From positions 1-36,676 of the IMG/VR virus record IMGVR_UViG_3300043568_000021: DNA of 36,676 bases. One strand, 5' to 3'. Below, piece after piece: positions 1-7,155 of the stretch (position 1 is its first letter; each line of letters opens with the position of its first letter). Position numbers and translations under genes: made by a program. Under the pieces are notes generated by a model. The model did no database searches and was not told where the DNA came from. It was given only the letters and a program-made list of their open reading frames with translations. The DNA is from a virus.

Positions 1-2052
1 CTGTTTATCAAGAGCCTACTGGAGTAATAGCTGATTTAAACAGACAATTTGAAGAAGCAAAAGCCAATTTATCAAGAGAGCCAGCACCAACAGTTGCGGT
101 TGGCGGTGCGCCTGGTACTGCGCCAATTACACCAAAAGCGGTTGAGGTTCTTGATCCAGCCACAGGAAAGCCAGTAGTAATGGCCCAAGAAGCCCCTGCG
201 CTCAATCCTGCATTAGCTCAAAAAGTATCACAAGTAGAGCAAGCTGGCGGTACTGTAAATCCTGATGCGGTTGCAAGACAAAATAAAGCTTTGTCGGTAG
301 ATCCACGCCTACAGCTTACTGAAGGCCAAGCCTTGCAAGATGCAAACCTTATTTCAATGGAAAGAAATGATAGGGGCATTAAGGAACAACTTGTATCTAA
401 ATTTAATGAACAAAATCAAATACTTAAAGAGCGTGCAGAAATTTACAAAAATGAGTTTACGCCTGATGTAAAAGGTCTTTCTTATGTTGAAAACGCAACT
501 AACGCTATTAATGCTGTTGATGATTTAATTAAAAAAAATGAAAATGCCGCAAAAGCTAAGTATGAGGATTTGAAAAAACTTGGTGGCGGCAAATTAGAGT
601 TAGACGGCAAATCTTTTGGCACAACGGCTAGACAGGCCCTTGGCGCAGAAGATATACAAGATTTTGTTCCAAGCCAAATTATGAAGCGTATTGATGATTA
701 TGCTGATGGCAAAAAACAAATGAATCTTAACCTTTTTGAAGGTTTAAGAACTCAAATTGCTAGAGAGTCAAGAAAAGCTGAAAGGGCTGGTGATGGCAAC
801 ACAGTTTATGCTCTTAAAGTTGTACGAAATGAATTAGAGCAAATGCCTTTGGCAAATGAAGCTGGGGCTATTAAATCTGTTGCGGATGAAGCTAGAGCAT
901 TATTTAAATCAAATAGAGATTTAGAAGCTAATAATGCGTTCTATGGTCAAGCCAGTCGTGGTGGCCTAGATAGTAAAGACTTTGTTCCAAAAGTGGCATT
1001 TAGGTCTAAAAACGATTATTTTGGTCAAGCAATGGAAGTTCTTAATAGAGATCCTGTTGCAAAGCAAAACTTTGCTCAAGGCACTATGGACTATATGATT
1101 CGTGAATCTACAGATGGTAGCGGCAATCTAAACCCAATGAAAATGGCTAATTTTATTGAAGATTTGCAGTTAAATGGTAGGCTAGAGCCGTTATTTGGCA
1201 AAGAAAATTCTGCAAAATTATTAAATTACGCTGAAGTATCCAGGTTCACAAAATCTACGCCTGAAGGCTCATTTGTAAACTTCTCCAATACTGCACCAGC
1301 GGCGGCAAATCTTATTAGTAGATATGGTTCAGCGGCGGCTGAAGTTGCTGGAGCAAGCCTTAACATACCTTTTGTTGGTGAGGCGGTAAGAACTGGCTCA
1401 CAGTTTATGGAAAAACGCAGAACTAGGAAACAAGCTGAAAAAGCTACAGAGTTTGGTGCTGGCGTAGAGCAAAACAAAAAAGGCAATAAAATTTCAGACA
1501 TATTGAAGGAATAAAATAATGACAGTCTTACTATCGCCTATTGGCAACTCTATGACACCTTTTGTGGGTTTGGACACTTTGCCTTTGGCTGGTGGACTGT
1601 TATATACCTATCAAGCTGGTTCTACCACTCCATTAACTAGCTATACAAGTTCTGCTGGAGATATACCCTGTGCCAATCCTATTGTTTTAGGCGTAAACGG
1701 CATTGCGCCTACAGCCATTTGGCTTACAAGCGGAGTATCTTATAAGTTTGTATTGGCTACTGCTGATAATGTTACTTTATTAACATACGACAATATTGCT
1801 GGAATTCCATCTTCTGCCGACATATTAAATGTGCCTAGTGGCGCAATTTTGGTATGGTCAGGCTCAATTGCTACTGTACCAAGTGGCTATTTATTGTGTA
1901 ATGGACAAAACGGAACGCCTAATTTACAAGACAGTTTTGTAGTTGGTGCTGGAAATACATTCTCCGTAAACGCTACAGGCGGCTTTGCTTCTTCAGGCGT
2001 AATGACAAGCATAGGAACTAATACGCCTCTGTATTATTCTTTGGCTTTCATA
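1..2052. repeat. Terminal overlap of the circular contig, copy 1
   Basis: This stretch matches 34625-36676 at a constant offset of 34,624, so the contig ends overlap and the genome is circular or circularly permuted. I found three substitutions: 65 C versus 34689 A, 1933 A versus 36557 G, and 1962 C versus 36586 T. The first and third are silent. The second changes Ser to Gly in the tail fibre. A true terminal repeat copied at each replication would normally be identical, so the differences point to strain variation within the sampled population. Confidence 0.95.
3..1514 (+). CDS. C-terminal part of putative ejection/internal virion protein (second copy)
   Basis: This open frame enters from the left edge and is the C-terminal 503 residues of the gene at 33973-36138, present twice only because the contig ends overlap. 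It should not be counted as a separate gene. The ATG at 180 lies inside the frame and matches an internal methionine of the full protein. The region is largely helical and charged with no membrane segment, and ends in a lysine-rich tail. No enzymatic motif such as a lytic transglycosylase was recognised. See the full-length entry for the role. Confidence 0.9.
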   Translation, partial: VYQEPTGVIADLNRQFEEAKANLSREPAPTVAVGGAPGTAPITPKAVEVLDPATGKPVVMAQEAPALNPALAQKVSQVEQAGGTVNPDAVARQNKALSVDPRLQLTEGQALQDANLISMERNDRGIKEQLVSKFNEQNQILKERAEIYKNEFTPDVKGLSYVENATNAINAVDDLIKKNENAAKAKYEDLKKLGGGKLELDGKSFGTTARQALGAEDIQDFVPSQIMKRIDDYADGKKQMNLNLFEGLRTQIARESRKAERAGDGNTVYALKVVRNELEQMPLANEAGAIKSVADEARALFKSNRDLEANNAFYGQASRGGLDSKDFVPKVAFRSKNDYFGQAMEVLNRDPVAKQNFAQGTMDYMIRESTDGSGNLNPMKMANFIEDLQLNGRLEPLFGKENSAKLLNYAEVSRFTKSTPEGSFVNFSNTAPAAANLISRYGSAAAEVAGASLNIPFVGEAVRTGSQFMEKRRTRKQAEKATEFGAGVEQNKKGNKISDILKE

Positions 2053-2064
2053 ATGAAAACCTAA
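1519..2064 (+). CDS. Tail fibre protein with collar-type C-terminal domain
   Basis: This 181-residue protein has two parts. The N-terminal ~95 residues carry the pattern PIGN...PLAGGLLYTY.AGSTTP...NPIVL...G, which is recurrent at the start of phage tail fibres. The C-terminal ~80 residues look like a phage tail-collar domain: GAILVWSGS, then PSGYLLCNG, then TPNLQDSFVVGAG, ending in YYSLAFIMKT. It probably sits at the tail tip and contacts the host surface. The start follows AAGGAATAAAATA five bases after the stop of the preceding gene, and the stop abuts the lysis genes. The copy at the right edge differs at residue 139 (Ser here, Gly there), inside the collar domain. Confidence 0.8.
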   Translation: MTVLLSPIGNSMTPFVGLDTLPLAGGLLYTYQAGSTTPLTSYTSSAGDIPCANPIVLGVNGIAPTAIWLTSGVSYKFVLATADNVTLLTYDNIAGIPSSADILNVPSGAILVWSGSIATVPSGYLLCNGQNGTPNLQDSFVVGAGNTFSVNATGGFASSGVMTSIGTNTPLYYSLAFIMKT

Positions 2065-2075
2065 TGGAGCTTGCT

Positions 2076-2306
2076 ATGGCTTTTGAGCTTGATCCTGTTA
2101 AATATGGTGTTCTTTGGAATACTGTAGAAAATAACGAAAAAAAGTTGGAAGAAATGAATAAAAAGATGGACAAGATGGAAGCTCAACTTGACCAACTTGT
2201 GGCCCAATCGAATAAACAAGCTGGTATAGCCTGGCTAGGAATTGCTATGCTAAGTGTTTTATCTACGCTTGGTGGATGGTCATTAAAATGGTTTACAGAC
2301 AAATGA
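2076..2306 (+). CDS. XhlA-like small coiled-coil membrane protein, holin-associated
   Basis: This 76-residue protein has a charged coiled-coil (about residues 18-45) followed by one hydrophobic segment (about 49-68) and a short basic end. That is the layout of haemolysin XhlA-type phage proteins, which cooperate with holins in the cytoplasmic membrane. An ATG at 2064 is in frame, but GGAG at 2066-2069 is well spaced for the ATG at 2076, so I chose the latter. The stop overlaps the next start (ATGA), the first link in a chain of coupled lysis genes. The role is inferred from topology and position. Confidence 0.6.
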   Translation: MAFELDPVKYGVLWNTVENNEKKLEEMNKKMDKMEAQLDQLVAQSNKQAGIAWLGIAMLSVLSTLGGWSLKWFTDK

Positions 2307-2659
2307 ACGATCAAATTGAATCCGCAAAAGAAGTTGCTGGCAAATCTATTGGTAAACAAGGTCTTTTCTATATCACCTTTATTGTCGTGATTGGCGTAGG
2401 TGCTTCAATCGTGCTAGAAGAAAGCAAAATGGCGGCTGTTATGGGCCTTTTAGGTGCTTCTTTGACTGCTCTTATATCAATGCTTAATGGTGTAGCTGGT
2501 GCTAGTCCAAAGCAAGAAAAGCCTGAGTTTGAGATTATGAAAGAACTTATTGTCCGCTTAGATGGTATGGCTGATCGTGACCCAATGTCAGTCCAAGTAG
2601 AAGGCGATAAGGTTACTGTCAAAAAAGGCACTAACGAAACTACAGTTGGCAGAAAATGA
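2303..2659 (+). CDS. Putative holin, two membrane segments
   Basis: This 118-residue protein has two hydrophobic stretches (about 21-38 and 43-63) and a soluble charged tail of about 50 residues. It lies between two other small membrane proteins, upstream of a spanin-like protein and an endolysin. Holins open the inner membrane so that the endolysin reaches the peptidoglycan. I recognise no specific family. The ATG at 2303 overlaps the preceding stop. In-frame upstream starts at 2276 and 2288 would overlap the previous gene further and lack support. Whether this gene or the next encodes the main holin cannot be decided from sequence. Confidence 0.5.
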   Translation: MNDQIESAKEVAGKSIGKQGLFYITFIVVIGVGASIVLEESKMAAVMGLLGASLTALISMLNGVAGASPKQEKPEFEIMKELIVRLDGMADRDPMSVQVEGDKVTVKKGTNETTVGRK

Positions 2660-2916
2660 CAGGGCAAGAAAACTGGCTAAATACTAAATGGCGGCCTTCA
2701 ATGGGCTGGATGTATATGCTTGTTTGTATATTTGACTTTGTTATTGCCCCTATTATTTGGAGTATGTTTCAAATTGCTGGTGATGGAAAAGTAGAAACAC
2801 AATGGAAGCCATTAACCCTTGAAGGTGCTGGCTTATTTCACATGGCTATGGGTGCTATTTTAGGCATTGCGGTCTATGGCAGAACTCAAGAAAAAATGGC
2901 AGAGAAAACACAATGA
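2656..2916 (+). CDS. Holin of the 3TM gene-transfer-agent type (putative)
   Basis: This 86-residue protein has the pattern KWRPSMGW near the start, hydrophobic segments at about 16-39 and 57-74, and YGRTQEK near the end. A WRP motif after the first residues and an RT.EK motif after the last membrane helix are typical of the 'holin of 3TMs' family found in gene transfer agents and many phages. It overlaps the preceding and following genes by four bases, so it is probably co-translated with them. It is the best family-level holin candidate in the window. Two clear hydrophobic segments are visible rather than three. Confidence 0.65.
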   Translation: MTGQENWLNTKWRPSMGWMYMLVCIFDFVIAPIIWSMFQIAGDGKVETQWKPLTLEGAGLFHMAMGAILGIAVYGRTQEKMAEKTQ

Positions 2917-3458
2917 ACTACATCTTATATCCGCTATATGTAGTAATTAACTTAATTGGAACTATTCTTACATTCCCATTAGCTTTTATTTTGGTTATCT
3001 TTAAAGAAGATCGAGAAGGCTGGAACTATAACGGAAGTGCATGGGGCGTTGGTCCACGCTTATTTAAGATATTGTCATGGTTTCAAACGCCTGATAACAG
3101 CTTAAATGGCGATCATCCTTGGGAAGATAAGCACAGCCATTCGTGGTGGTCTAGGGTTCAATGGCTATGGCGTAACCCTTTCTATGGCTTTGCAGTCAAA
3201 TACCTACATGGCACAGACGGCATAAGTTACTTAGGTGATCTAAAGGTTAGCGAAACTAACCCAGGCTATATTTATGTATATGGCAAAGGTCTATGGCAGT
3301 TTGTCCTGTTTAAGCCTTTGTTTGGCAAAATGCTCTACCTAAACTTTGGTTGGAATATTAAAGCCCTAACAGACCCTGCATTTATAAATGATCCTGTAAA
3401 CGCACCATTTATTGCAGATTACCCAGCTACTTTTGCGTTTAGCCCAAGGCTGGTCTAA
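2913..3458 (+). CDS. Conserved phage membrane-anchored protein, unknown function
   Basis: This 181-residue protein has one hydrophobic N-terminal segment (about 3-29) and a tryptophan- and aromatic-rich soluble part. The motifs WFQTPDNSLNGD and WLWRNPFYGF recur in proteins placed beside lysis genes in many podoviruses and siphoviruses; I recall these as a DUF family (DUF7338-like), but the number is from memory. It overlaps both neighbours. The single anchor and its place between holin-like and spanin-like genes suggest a role at the envelope, but no activity can be assigned. Confidence 0.6.
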   Translation: MNYILYPLYVVINLIGTILTFPLAFILVIFKEDREGWNYNGSAWGVGPRLFKILSWFQTPDNSLNGDHPWEDKHSHSWWSRVQWLWRNPFYGFAVKYLHGTDGISYLGDLKVSETNPGYIYVYGKGLWQFVLFKPLFGKMLYLNFGWNIKALTDPAFINDPVNAPFIADYPATFAFSPRLV

Positions 3459-3850
3459 TGTTTGGAATCAATATCTATGCCATTATTGCTGTGGTTGCTG
3501 TGGCCCTATTTTGCGGTGGGTTTGTTAATGGTTGTTCCTATCAGCAAAGCAAAGCCGAAAAAACCATCCGAGATAAAGAGCATCAATACCAAGCCGATGC
3601 AGACAAAATAAGGAAAGCCAAGGATGAAAAAATCAACGATATTAATACTGAGCTTGTCAATGCTATTGGTGAGTTGCGTAAGCGTACCAATCGTACCGCA
3701 GAAGCCAGCAATGGACAAACTGCCAGCGGATGTAACGGAAGCCAGCTTTACACAGAAGATGCGGAATTTCTTATCAGGGAATCTGCAAGAGCCGAAAAAG
3801 TAAGGGTAAGCCTTTTATCTTGCTATGAACAATACGATTCAATTAAATAA
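3458..3850 (+). CDS. Rz-like inner-membrane spanin (putative)
   Basis: This 130-residue protein has an N-terminal anchor (about 5-25), then a long charged helical region with AIGELRKRTNRT, and a C-terminal cysteine-containing part ending LLSCYEQYDSIK. Rz-type i-spanins have this layout, and their phage homologues often end with a similar Cys...Tyr motif. They span the periplasm and fuse inner and outer membranes in the last step of lysis, which implies a Gram-negative host. No embedded Rz1-like lipoprotein was found in the other frames. FVNGC at 22-26 resembles a lipobox only weakly. The start overlaps the preceding stop as TAATG. Confidence 0.65.
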   Translation: MFGINIYAIIAVVAVALFCGGFVNGCSYQQSKAEKTIRDKEHQYQADADKIRKAKDEKINDINTELVNAIGELRKRTNRTAEASNGQTASGCNGSQLYTEDAEFLIRESARAEKVRVSLLSCYEQYDSIK

Positions 3851-3855
3851 AAACT

Positions 3856-4452
3856 ATGATAGAAGCCCAATTATTAGCATTAGGCATTGATGGCAAATGG
3901 CTAGAGCCACTTAATGAAACCTTTGAAAAGTACCAAATAAACACTCCTACAAGACAGGCGGCCTTTATTGGGCAATGCAGTCATGAGTCCAATAATTTTA
4001 AAGTGCTTCAAGAGAACTTGAATTACAGCGCAAAAGGGTTGATGGCTACATGGCCCAGTCGCTTTTCTACTTTGGAAGAAGCAATTAAATATGAACGAAA
4101 CCCTGAAAAGATAGCCAACAAGGTTTATGGTGGCAGGGCTGATCTAGGCAATACAGAAGATGGCGATGGCTGGAAGTTCTCAGGAAAAGGCGTTATACAG
4201 CTTACAGGGCGTTCTAATGTGACTGTATGTGGCGATGCCTTAGGACAACCATTTGCAGAGCATCCTGAGCTTCTTTTAGAGCCTAAATGGGCGGCTATGA
4301 GTGCTGGGTGGTTTTGGAACAAAAAAGGGCTAAATGCCCTGGCTGACAATGAAGATTGGACTACATTGACCAAGCGAATCAATGGTGGAACAATCGGTCT
4401 TGATGATCGAATTAACAAAATCCATAAAGCTATGGATATTTTAGGGGCTTAA
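3856..4452 (+). CDS. GH19 family endolysin (chitinase class I-like)
   Basis: This 198-residue single-domain enzyme is expected to cleave the glycan strands of peptidoglycan. GH19 hallmarks are visible in order: SHES (42-45, with the likely catalytic Glu44), ENLNYSA (53-59), NKVYGGR (88-94), GNTEDGDGW (98-106), GKGVIQLTGR (110-119) and INGG (175-178) near the end. Length and order match phage GH19 lysozymes. No signal peptide or SAR segment is seen, so release depends on a holin, fitting the membrane protein genes immediately upstream. Confidence 0.92.
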   Translation: MIEAQLLALGIDGKWLEPLNETFEKYQINTPTRQAAFIGQCSHESNNFKVLQENLNYSAKGLMATWPSRFSTLEEAIKYERNPEKIANKVYGGRADLGNTEDGDGWKFSGKGVIQLTGRSNVTVCGDALGQPFAEHPELLLEPKWAAMSAGWFWNKKGLNALADNEDWTTLTKRINGGTIGLDDRINKIHKAMDILGA

Positions 4453-4454
4453 AA

Positions 4455-4604
4455 ATGGCAGATAAATTTTACAAAGAAACAAAAGCAGAGCAAAAGCGTG
4501 AAAATAAAGAAATGATTACTTTGCGTAACGGCATTTATGAAGTTAAAAGAGAACTACGCAAGCATGAGAAAGAGCCTATGGATAAGGCTCATCCTAAAAA
4601 GTAA
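4455..4604 (+). CDS. Small charged protein, last gene of the lysis cluster
   Basis: This 49-residue protein is rich in Lys and Glu (about 24 of 49 residues charged) and ends KAHPKK. It starts two bases after the endolysin stop (GCTTAAAAATGGC) and keeps an open frame with the codon use of its neighbours. I do not recognise it. Its stop codon lies inside the left arm of the 9-bp inverted repeat at 4601-4696, where this rightward unit meets the leftward operon. Confidence 0.6.
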   Translation: MADKFYKETKAEQKRENKEMITLRNGIYEVKRELRKHEKEPMDKAHPKK

Positions 4605-4696
4605 CGGCATCAATTTGGCAACTGCTGGCTGTAAAGTGGAAAGCCGAAAAAAACCTTACTTGTTGCATCCTTGATTGTCGGCTTAACTGCCGTTAC
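4601..4696. other. Structured convergent intergenic region with inverted repeats
   Basis: A perfect 9-bp inverted repeat, GTAACGGCA at 4601-4609 and TGCCGTTAC at 4688-4696, encloses the gap between two converging genes. Each arm contains the TAA stop of the gene running into it. Shorter complementary pieces nest inside: TCAA 4610-4613 with TTGA 4671-4674, GCAAC 4618-4622 with GTTGC 4662-4666, and GTAA 4631-4634 with TTAC 4656-4659. An alternative inner pairing is AAGCCGA 4641-4647 with TCGGCTT 4678-4684. It may terminate transcription from both sides or be a small structured RNA; no good U-tract is present. Confidence 0.5.
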
Positions 4697-4881
4697 ATAA
4701 GCTGAATTCTAGGAGTATCTTCCCTAACCCAGTCAAGGGCCGCTTGCCAGGATTGTGTCCAAAGGACTAAAGCAGTAGATCCTTCATAAAAAAAGTCAGG
4801 ATACATGGCAAAGAAAGCCTCCTCGCAAGGATCTGAGGGGACTTTCATATTGCCAGCAAAAGGTATATTTTCTTCTGTCAT
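4693..4881 (-). CDS. Hypothetical small protein
   Basis: This 62-residue acidic protein is rich in aromatic residues (FFAMYPDFFY and WTQSWQAALDW). It is the last gene of the leftward operon, and its start overlaps the stop of the gene before it (ATGA), which suggests translational coupling. I do not recognise a family or motif. Its stop lies in the right arm of the convergent inverted repeat. The open frame and coupled start support it being real. Confidence 0.6.
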   Translation of the reverse strand: MTEENIPFAGNMKVPSDPCEEAFFAMYPDFFYEGSTALVLWTQSWQAALDWVREDTPRIQLM

Positions 4882-5090
4882 TTGATTCTAACCACCTTTG
4901 CTTTTCTTAAAACTTGCTCATATTGCTCTTTAGCGGAATCATCCAGTTGGCGCAAAGGTAAATTTTGATAGTATCTCCATTTATCTCTGTAGCCCTGAAC
5001 TTCCGATGGCGGTATCCAGCCAGCCATTTTCCAGCGTATTGTAATATCTGTGCCTGGAGCAGTCCAAATATGGTCATTGATTGTAGACAT
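4878..5090 (-). CDS. Hypothetical small protein
   Basis: This 70-residue protein has an N-terminal beta-rich part (TDITIRWKMAGWIPPSE) and a basic helical tail ending RKAKVVRIK. The start has a good GGAGAG site six bases upstream, and the gene overlaps the upstream gene by 17 bases. The pattern 'RWK..GW.PPSE...Y..KW.YYQ.LP' resembles small proteins seen beside recombination genes in other phages, but I cannot name a function. The basic tail would suit nucleic-acid contact; that is inference. Confidence 0.65.
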   Translation of the reverse strand: MSTINDHIWTAPGTDITIRWKMAGWIPPSEVQGYRDKWRYYQNLPLRQLDDSAKEQYEQVLRKAKVVRIK

Positions 5091-5244
5091 TAGTAATCTC
5101 TCCTTCTTTTATGAATAGATCAGCTATACGATAGGCCCTTTCAACTGCTTGGGTGTCCCAATCCTTCTCAGATACATCAAACTTCCAATCATGGGAAATC
5201 ATTAGCTTCAATAGCTGAAAAGCTAGTTGTTCTCTAGTCAGCAT
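5074..5244 (-). CDS. Hypothetical 56-residue protein
   Basis: Reading the minus strand from 5244 gives an open frame of 56 residues, beginning MLTREQLAFQ and ending KEGEITNVYNQ, with amphipathic helical character. Its ATG comes one base after the TAA of the cysteine-rich gene (TAAGATG), and its end overlaps the next gene by 17 bases. The tight packing on both sides supports a real gene expressed by translational reinitiation. No family recognised. Confidence 0.6.
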   Translation of the reverse strand: MLTREQLAFQLLKLMISHDWKFDVSEKDWDTQAVERAYRIADLFIKEGEITNVYNQ

Positions 5245-5245
5245 C

Positions 5246-5395
5246 TTAGAAACAAGTCGTGTTGCAGTTGCCGTTATAGCAACAAGTGGTGCAAGTTACA
5301 AATTTGCCGCCGTAACTTACTGTGCTGGTGGTGCAGTTTGCATATACCAAGCCAGCAACCATTGAAAAACAAACACCTACGATTAATTTTTTCAT
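5246..5395 (-). CDS. Exported cysteine-rich microprotein
   Basis: This 49-residue protein begins with a classical signal peptide: MKKL, a hydrophobic core, and a predicted signal peptidase I site after VYA (residue 19). The ~30-residue mature part carries six cysteines (21, 35, 38, 39, 44, 48) and many Thr/Asn, consistent with a disulfide-stabilised peptide in the periplasm or outside the cell. AAGGAGC lies ten bases before the ATG. YANC is not a lipobox, so a lipoprotein is unlikely. The gene sits in the recombination operon directly after the SSB-like gene. I recognise no family; a role in host-envelope alteration or superinfection exclusion is only a guess. Confidence 0.65.
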   Translation of the reverse strand: MKKLIVGVCFSMVAGLVYANCTTSTVSYGGKFVTCTTCCYNGNCNTTCF

Positions 5396-5407
5396 GTTTA
5401 TTGCTCC

Positions 5408-5665
5408 TTAAAATGGAATATCTTCATCAATATGGTCAAGACTAGGGCTGGACTGCTTACCTTCAGGCTTATCTTCAGGAACATTTAAATAAAACCATAA
5501 TGTGCCATCTTTTAATCCAAGCAAAGGTATCATTTCTAACTTCATCATTAAGTCGCCTTTTTTGGTTTCGGTGACGATACCGATGGTGTTATAGCGTTTC
5601 TTAGATTGACCAGCTTGGTCTGTATATTCCGAAATTGCCGCTTTTACATAGTATTTAATTGCCAT
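5408..5665 (-). CDS. Small SSB-like protein with acidic DEDIPF tail
   Basis: This 85-residue protein has a beta-rich body (IKYYVKAAIS, RYNTIGIVTET, GTLWFYLNVPED), consistent with one OB-fold, followed by a short disordered linker and the C-terminal tip HIDEDIPF. Bacterial SSB proteins end in a nearly identical acidic tip (DDDIPF in E. coli) that recruits RecQ, PriA, exonuclease I and others. It is half the usual SSB length. It overlaps the upstream exonuclease gene by 11 bases and follows GAAAGGC. With an annealing protein and exonuclease next door, a single-strand DNA binding role is likely; the OB fold itself is inferred. Confidence 0.7.
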   Translation of the reverse strand: MAIKYYVKAAISEYTDQAGQSKKRYNTIGIVTETKKGDLMMKLEMIPLLGLKDGTLWFYLNVPEDKPEGKQSSPSLDHIDEDIPF

Positions 5666-6317
5666 TTGTATTGCCTTTCATAAGATTTACTTCTACTTCC
5701 ACTTCATCCAAAAACAACTGCACATCGTTTTCCATATCAGAAATAAATTGATTACTTCTGCTTATACGCTTAATAAATAACTTACTTCTTTCAGGCATAC
5801 GAGGATCAAAAGAAACAAAATCACACCATTGACGACCTGTGCAAGCCATTTGAGCTTGCATTTGTATGTAATATTTCATAGGCGGCTCACCAGCTTTTAT
5901 ATACGACCAATGTGTTGCACTATTTGGGCACTTAATTTCAACTAAGCCGTCAGAATTTACTAATCCGTCAGGGCTGGCACCAAACCATTTAATCATTGAG
6001 TGATCTACAAAAGCCACTTGGTCTACAAAATTGCCTGACCTAACTTCGTAAGCAACTCTAGCCTGCGCCTCGTTGTCTATGCCCCATTGCATTGCATCGT
6101 TGGTAAAACCATCTTCAATAGTGCCAGTAACTCGTTGTAAAGCTAATTTAATAAGATAATTGCCTCTAGAAGCTGAAACACCGCTTTTAGTCTTAGCTAA
6201 AACATCAGCAACGCCACTAGCGGTGACTTTGCCAAGTCGGATATGTAACCATTCATCCGAGCCTTGCTCAACGCCCTTATACGCATTTAAGCGATCTTCG
6301 GTGGTAAATGTAGTCAT
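5655..6317 (-). CDS. YqaJ/lambda-exonuclease-type viral recombinase
   Basis: This 220-residue nuclease of the PD-(D/E)XK fold probably resects dsDNA ends 5' to 3' to give the annealing protein a substrate. Visible motifs are EWLHIRLGKVTAS (22-34), GIDNEAQAR (79-87), ASPDGLV (114-120, catalytic Asp117), LVEIKCP (125-131, Glu127 and Lys129) and YYIQMQAQM (149-157). All are in the order expected for the YqaJ family, at typical length. The start overlaps the annealing gene's stop (ATGA), so the two are coupled in the manner of a lambda Exo/Beta pair. Confidence 0.9.
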   Translation of the reverse strand: MTTFTTEDRLNAYKGVEQGSDEWLHIRLGKVTASGVADVLAKTKSGVSASRGNYLIKLALQRVTGTIEDGFTNDAMQWGIDNEAQARVAYEVRSGNFVDQVAFVDHSMIKWFGASPDGLVNSDGLVEIKCPNSATHWSYIKAGEPPMKYYIQMQAQMACTGRQWCDFVSFDPRMPERSKLFIKRISRSNQFISDMENDVQLFLDEVEVEVNLMKGNTNGN

Positions 6318-6850
6318 ACCAATTCAGCTTTTCTAGCATCTTTAGCTTTGGCAATAAATTCCACAGCAACTTTATCCTTTTTTACATCATTCCAAGCTTT
6401 TGTATATACATCTTTAAGTTCATCTAAAGATTGTGCGGATTGGATGGTTAAAGCCCACTCATTAGCTAAATCAGTTAAATCAACCATTTCTTCTTCAGGC
6501 AAGTCCTCGCCAGCGTAGATGTATAGACCAATACCAAATAAACTGATAGTCTTAACTAGACAGCGCATCATGGCTGTATTTACATCCATAGCATTTGGAT
6601 TAGGTATAGCTTTGTTCATATTATTAAGAACTGGCATTTGACAAGTCATAGACTTACCCATAGCCGTTACGGTGCAAAACACCATAATTGACTCGTTAAA
6701 GTACACAGGATCACCAAAAGTCCAAGAAGCTGATGGATCATTTTGCAATAAAGTGTCTACAGCCCAAGTCCAAGATAGGTAAGTAAATTTGCCTTTTTTT
6801 TCGGTATGCTCATTTACATTAATAAGGCGTAATTCGTTAAAAGTTTTCAT
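6314..6850 (-). CDS. Single-strand annealing protein, DUF1071/Sak3 type
   Basis: This 178-residue protein carries the DUF1071 pattern: YLSWTWAVD (24-32), MPVLNNMNKAI (72-82), then NTAMMRCLVKTISLFGIG (91-108) and YIYAGEDLP (110-118). Members of this family (Sak3-like) are predicted or shown to anneal complementary single strands in phage recombination. It is followed by its exonuclease partner and an SSB-like protein. The start follows AAGGAATACTA. The C-terminal 60 residues are helical and less conserved. Confidence 0.85.
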   Translation of the reverse strand: MKTFNELRLINVNEHTEKKGKFTYLSWTWAVDTLLQNDPSASWTFGDPVYFNESIMVFCTVTAMGKSMTCQMPVLNNMNKAIPNPNAMDVNTAMMRCLVKTISLFGIGLYIYAGEDLPEEEMVDLTDLANEWALTIQSAQSLDELKDVYTKAWNDVKKDKVAVEFIAKAKDARKAELV

Positions 6851-6859
6851 TAGTATTCC

Positions 6860-7153
6860 TTAATCGTTAATTTCGGACTCTGCCGCATCTTTGGCAAATT
6901 TTTCCATGTAATCTAAAGCCAGCATCATTACCTTGCGCCCAATTTTTTCATAGTCATTGGTGTCAATCATGGCTTGCAAAGCATTGGCTTTTTCCAAATC
7001 CAAATCGCCTATAGCTTCTGAAACAGCTTGGATGGTTCTGTAGTCATATTCCTGACCAACCTGCATTAGTTCCCAAGACCGTTCGTTAATTTCATCCGTA
7101 CGGTCGTCATAATCGTCAGGCTCGTAATAAGCATCGTGTCTAGACATACCCAT
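6860..7153 (-). CDS. Hypothetical acidic protein
   Basis: This 97-residue protein has a very acidic, Tyr-rich N-terminus (YYEPDDYDDRTDE) followed by predicted helices. I recognise no family. A strong AGGAGG lies nine bases before the ATG at 7153, inside the end of the 30-residue gene upstream; a second in-frame ATG at 7147 is possible. It immediately precedes the annealing protein gene, so it is expressed with the recombination module. The acidic, helical character would suit a DNA-mimic or partner protein, but nothing in the sequence proves this. Confidence 0.7.
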   Translation of the reverse strand: MGMSRHDAYYEPDDYDDRTDEINERSWELMQVGQEYDYRTIQAVSEAIGDLDLEKANALQAMIDTNDYEKIGRKVMMLALDYMEKFAKDAAESEIND

Positions 7154-7155
7154 AA

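Noticed and set aside
180-1514. Apparent separate 444-residue gene starting at 180
   Set aside because: The frame is open from base 3 and is the C-terminal part of the gene at 33973-36138, duplicated by contig overlap.
3458-3850. Embedded Rz1-type outer-membrane spanin
   Set aside because: Other plus frames over the Rz-like gene hold only short open stretches without a signal peptide and lipobox.
5227-5445. Plus-strand frame of 72 residues rich in cysteine and tryptophan
   Set aside because: It is the complement of the minus-strand signal-peptide microprotein and adjoining genes; it lacks a ribosome site and runs against a tightly packed leftward operon.
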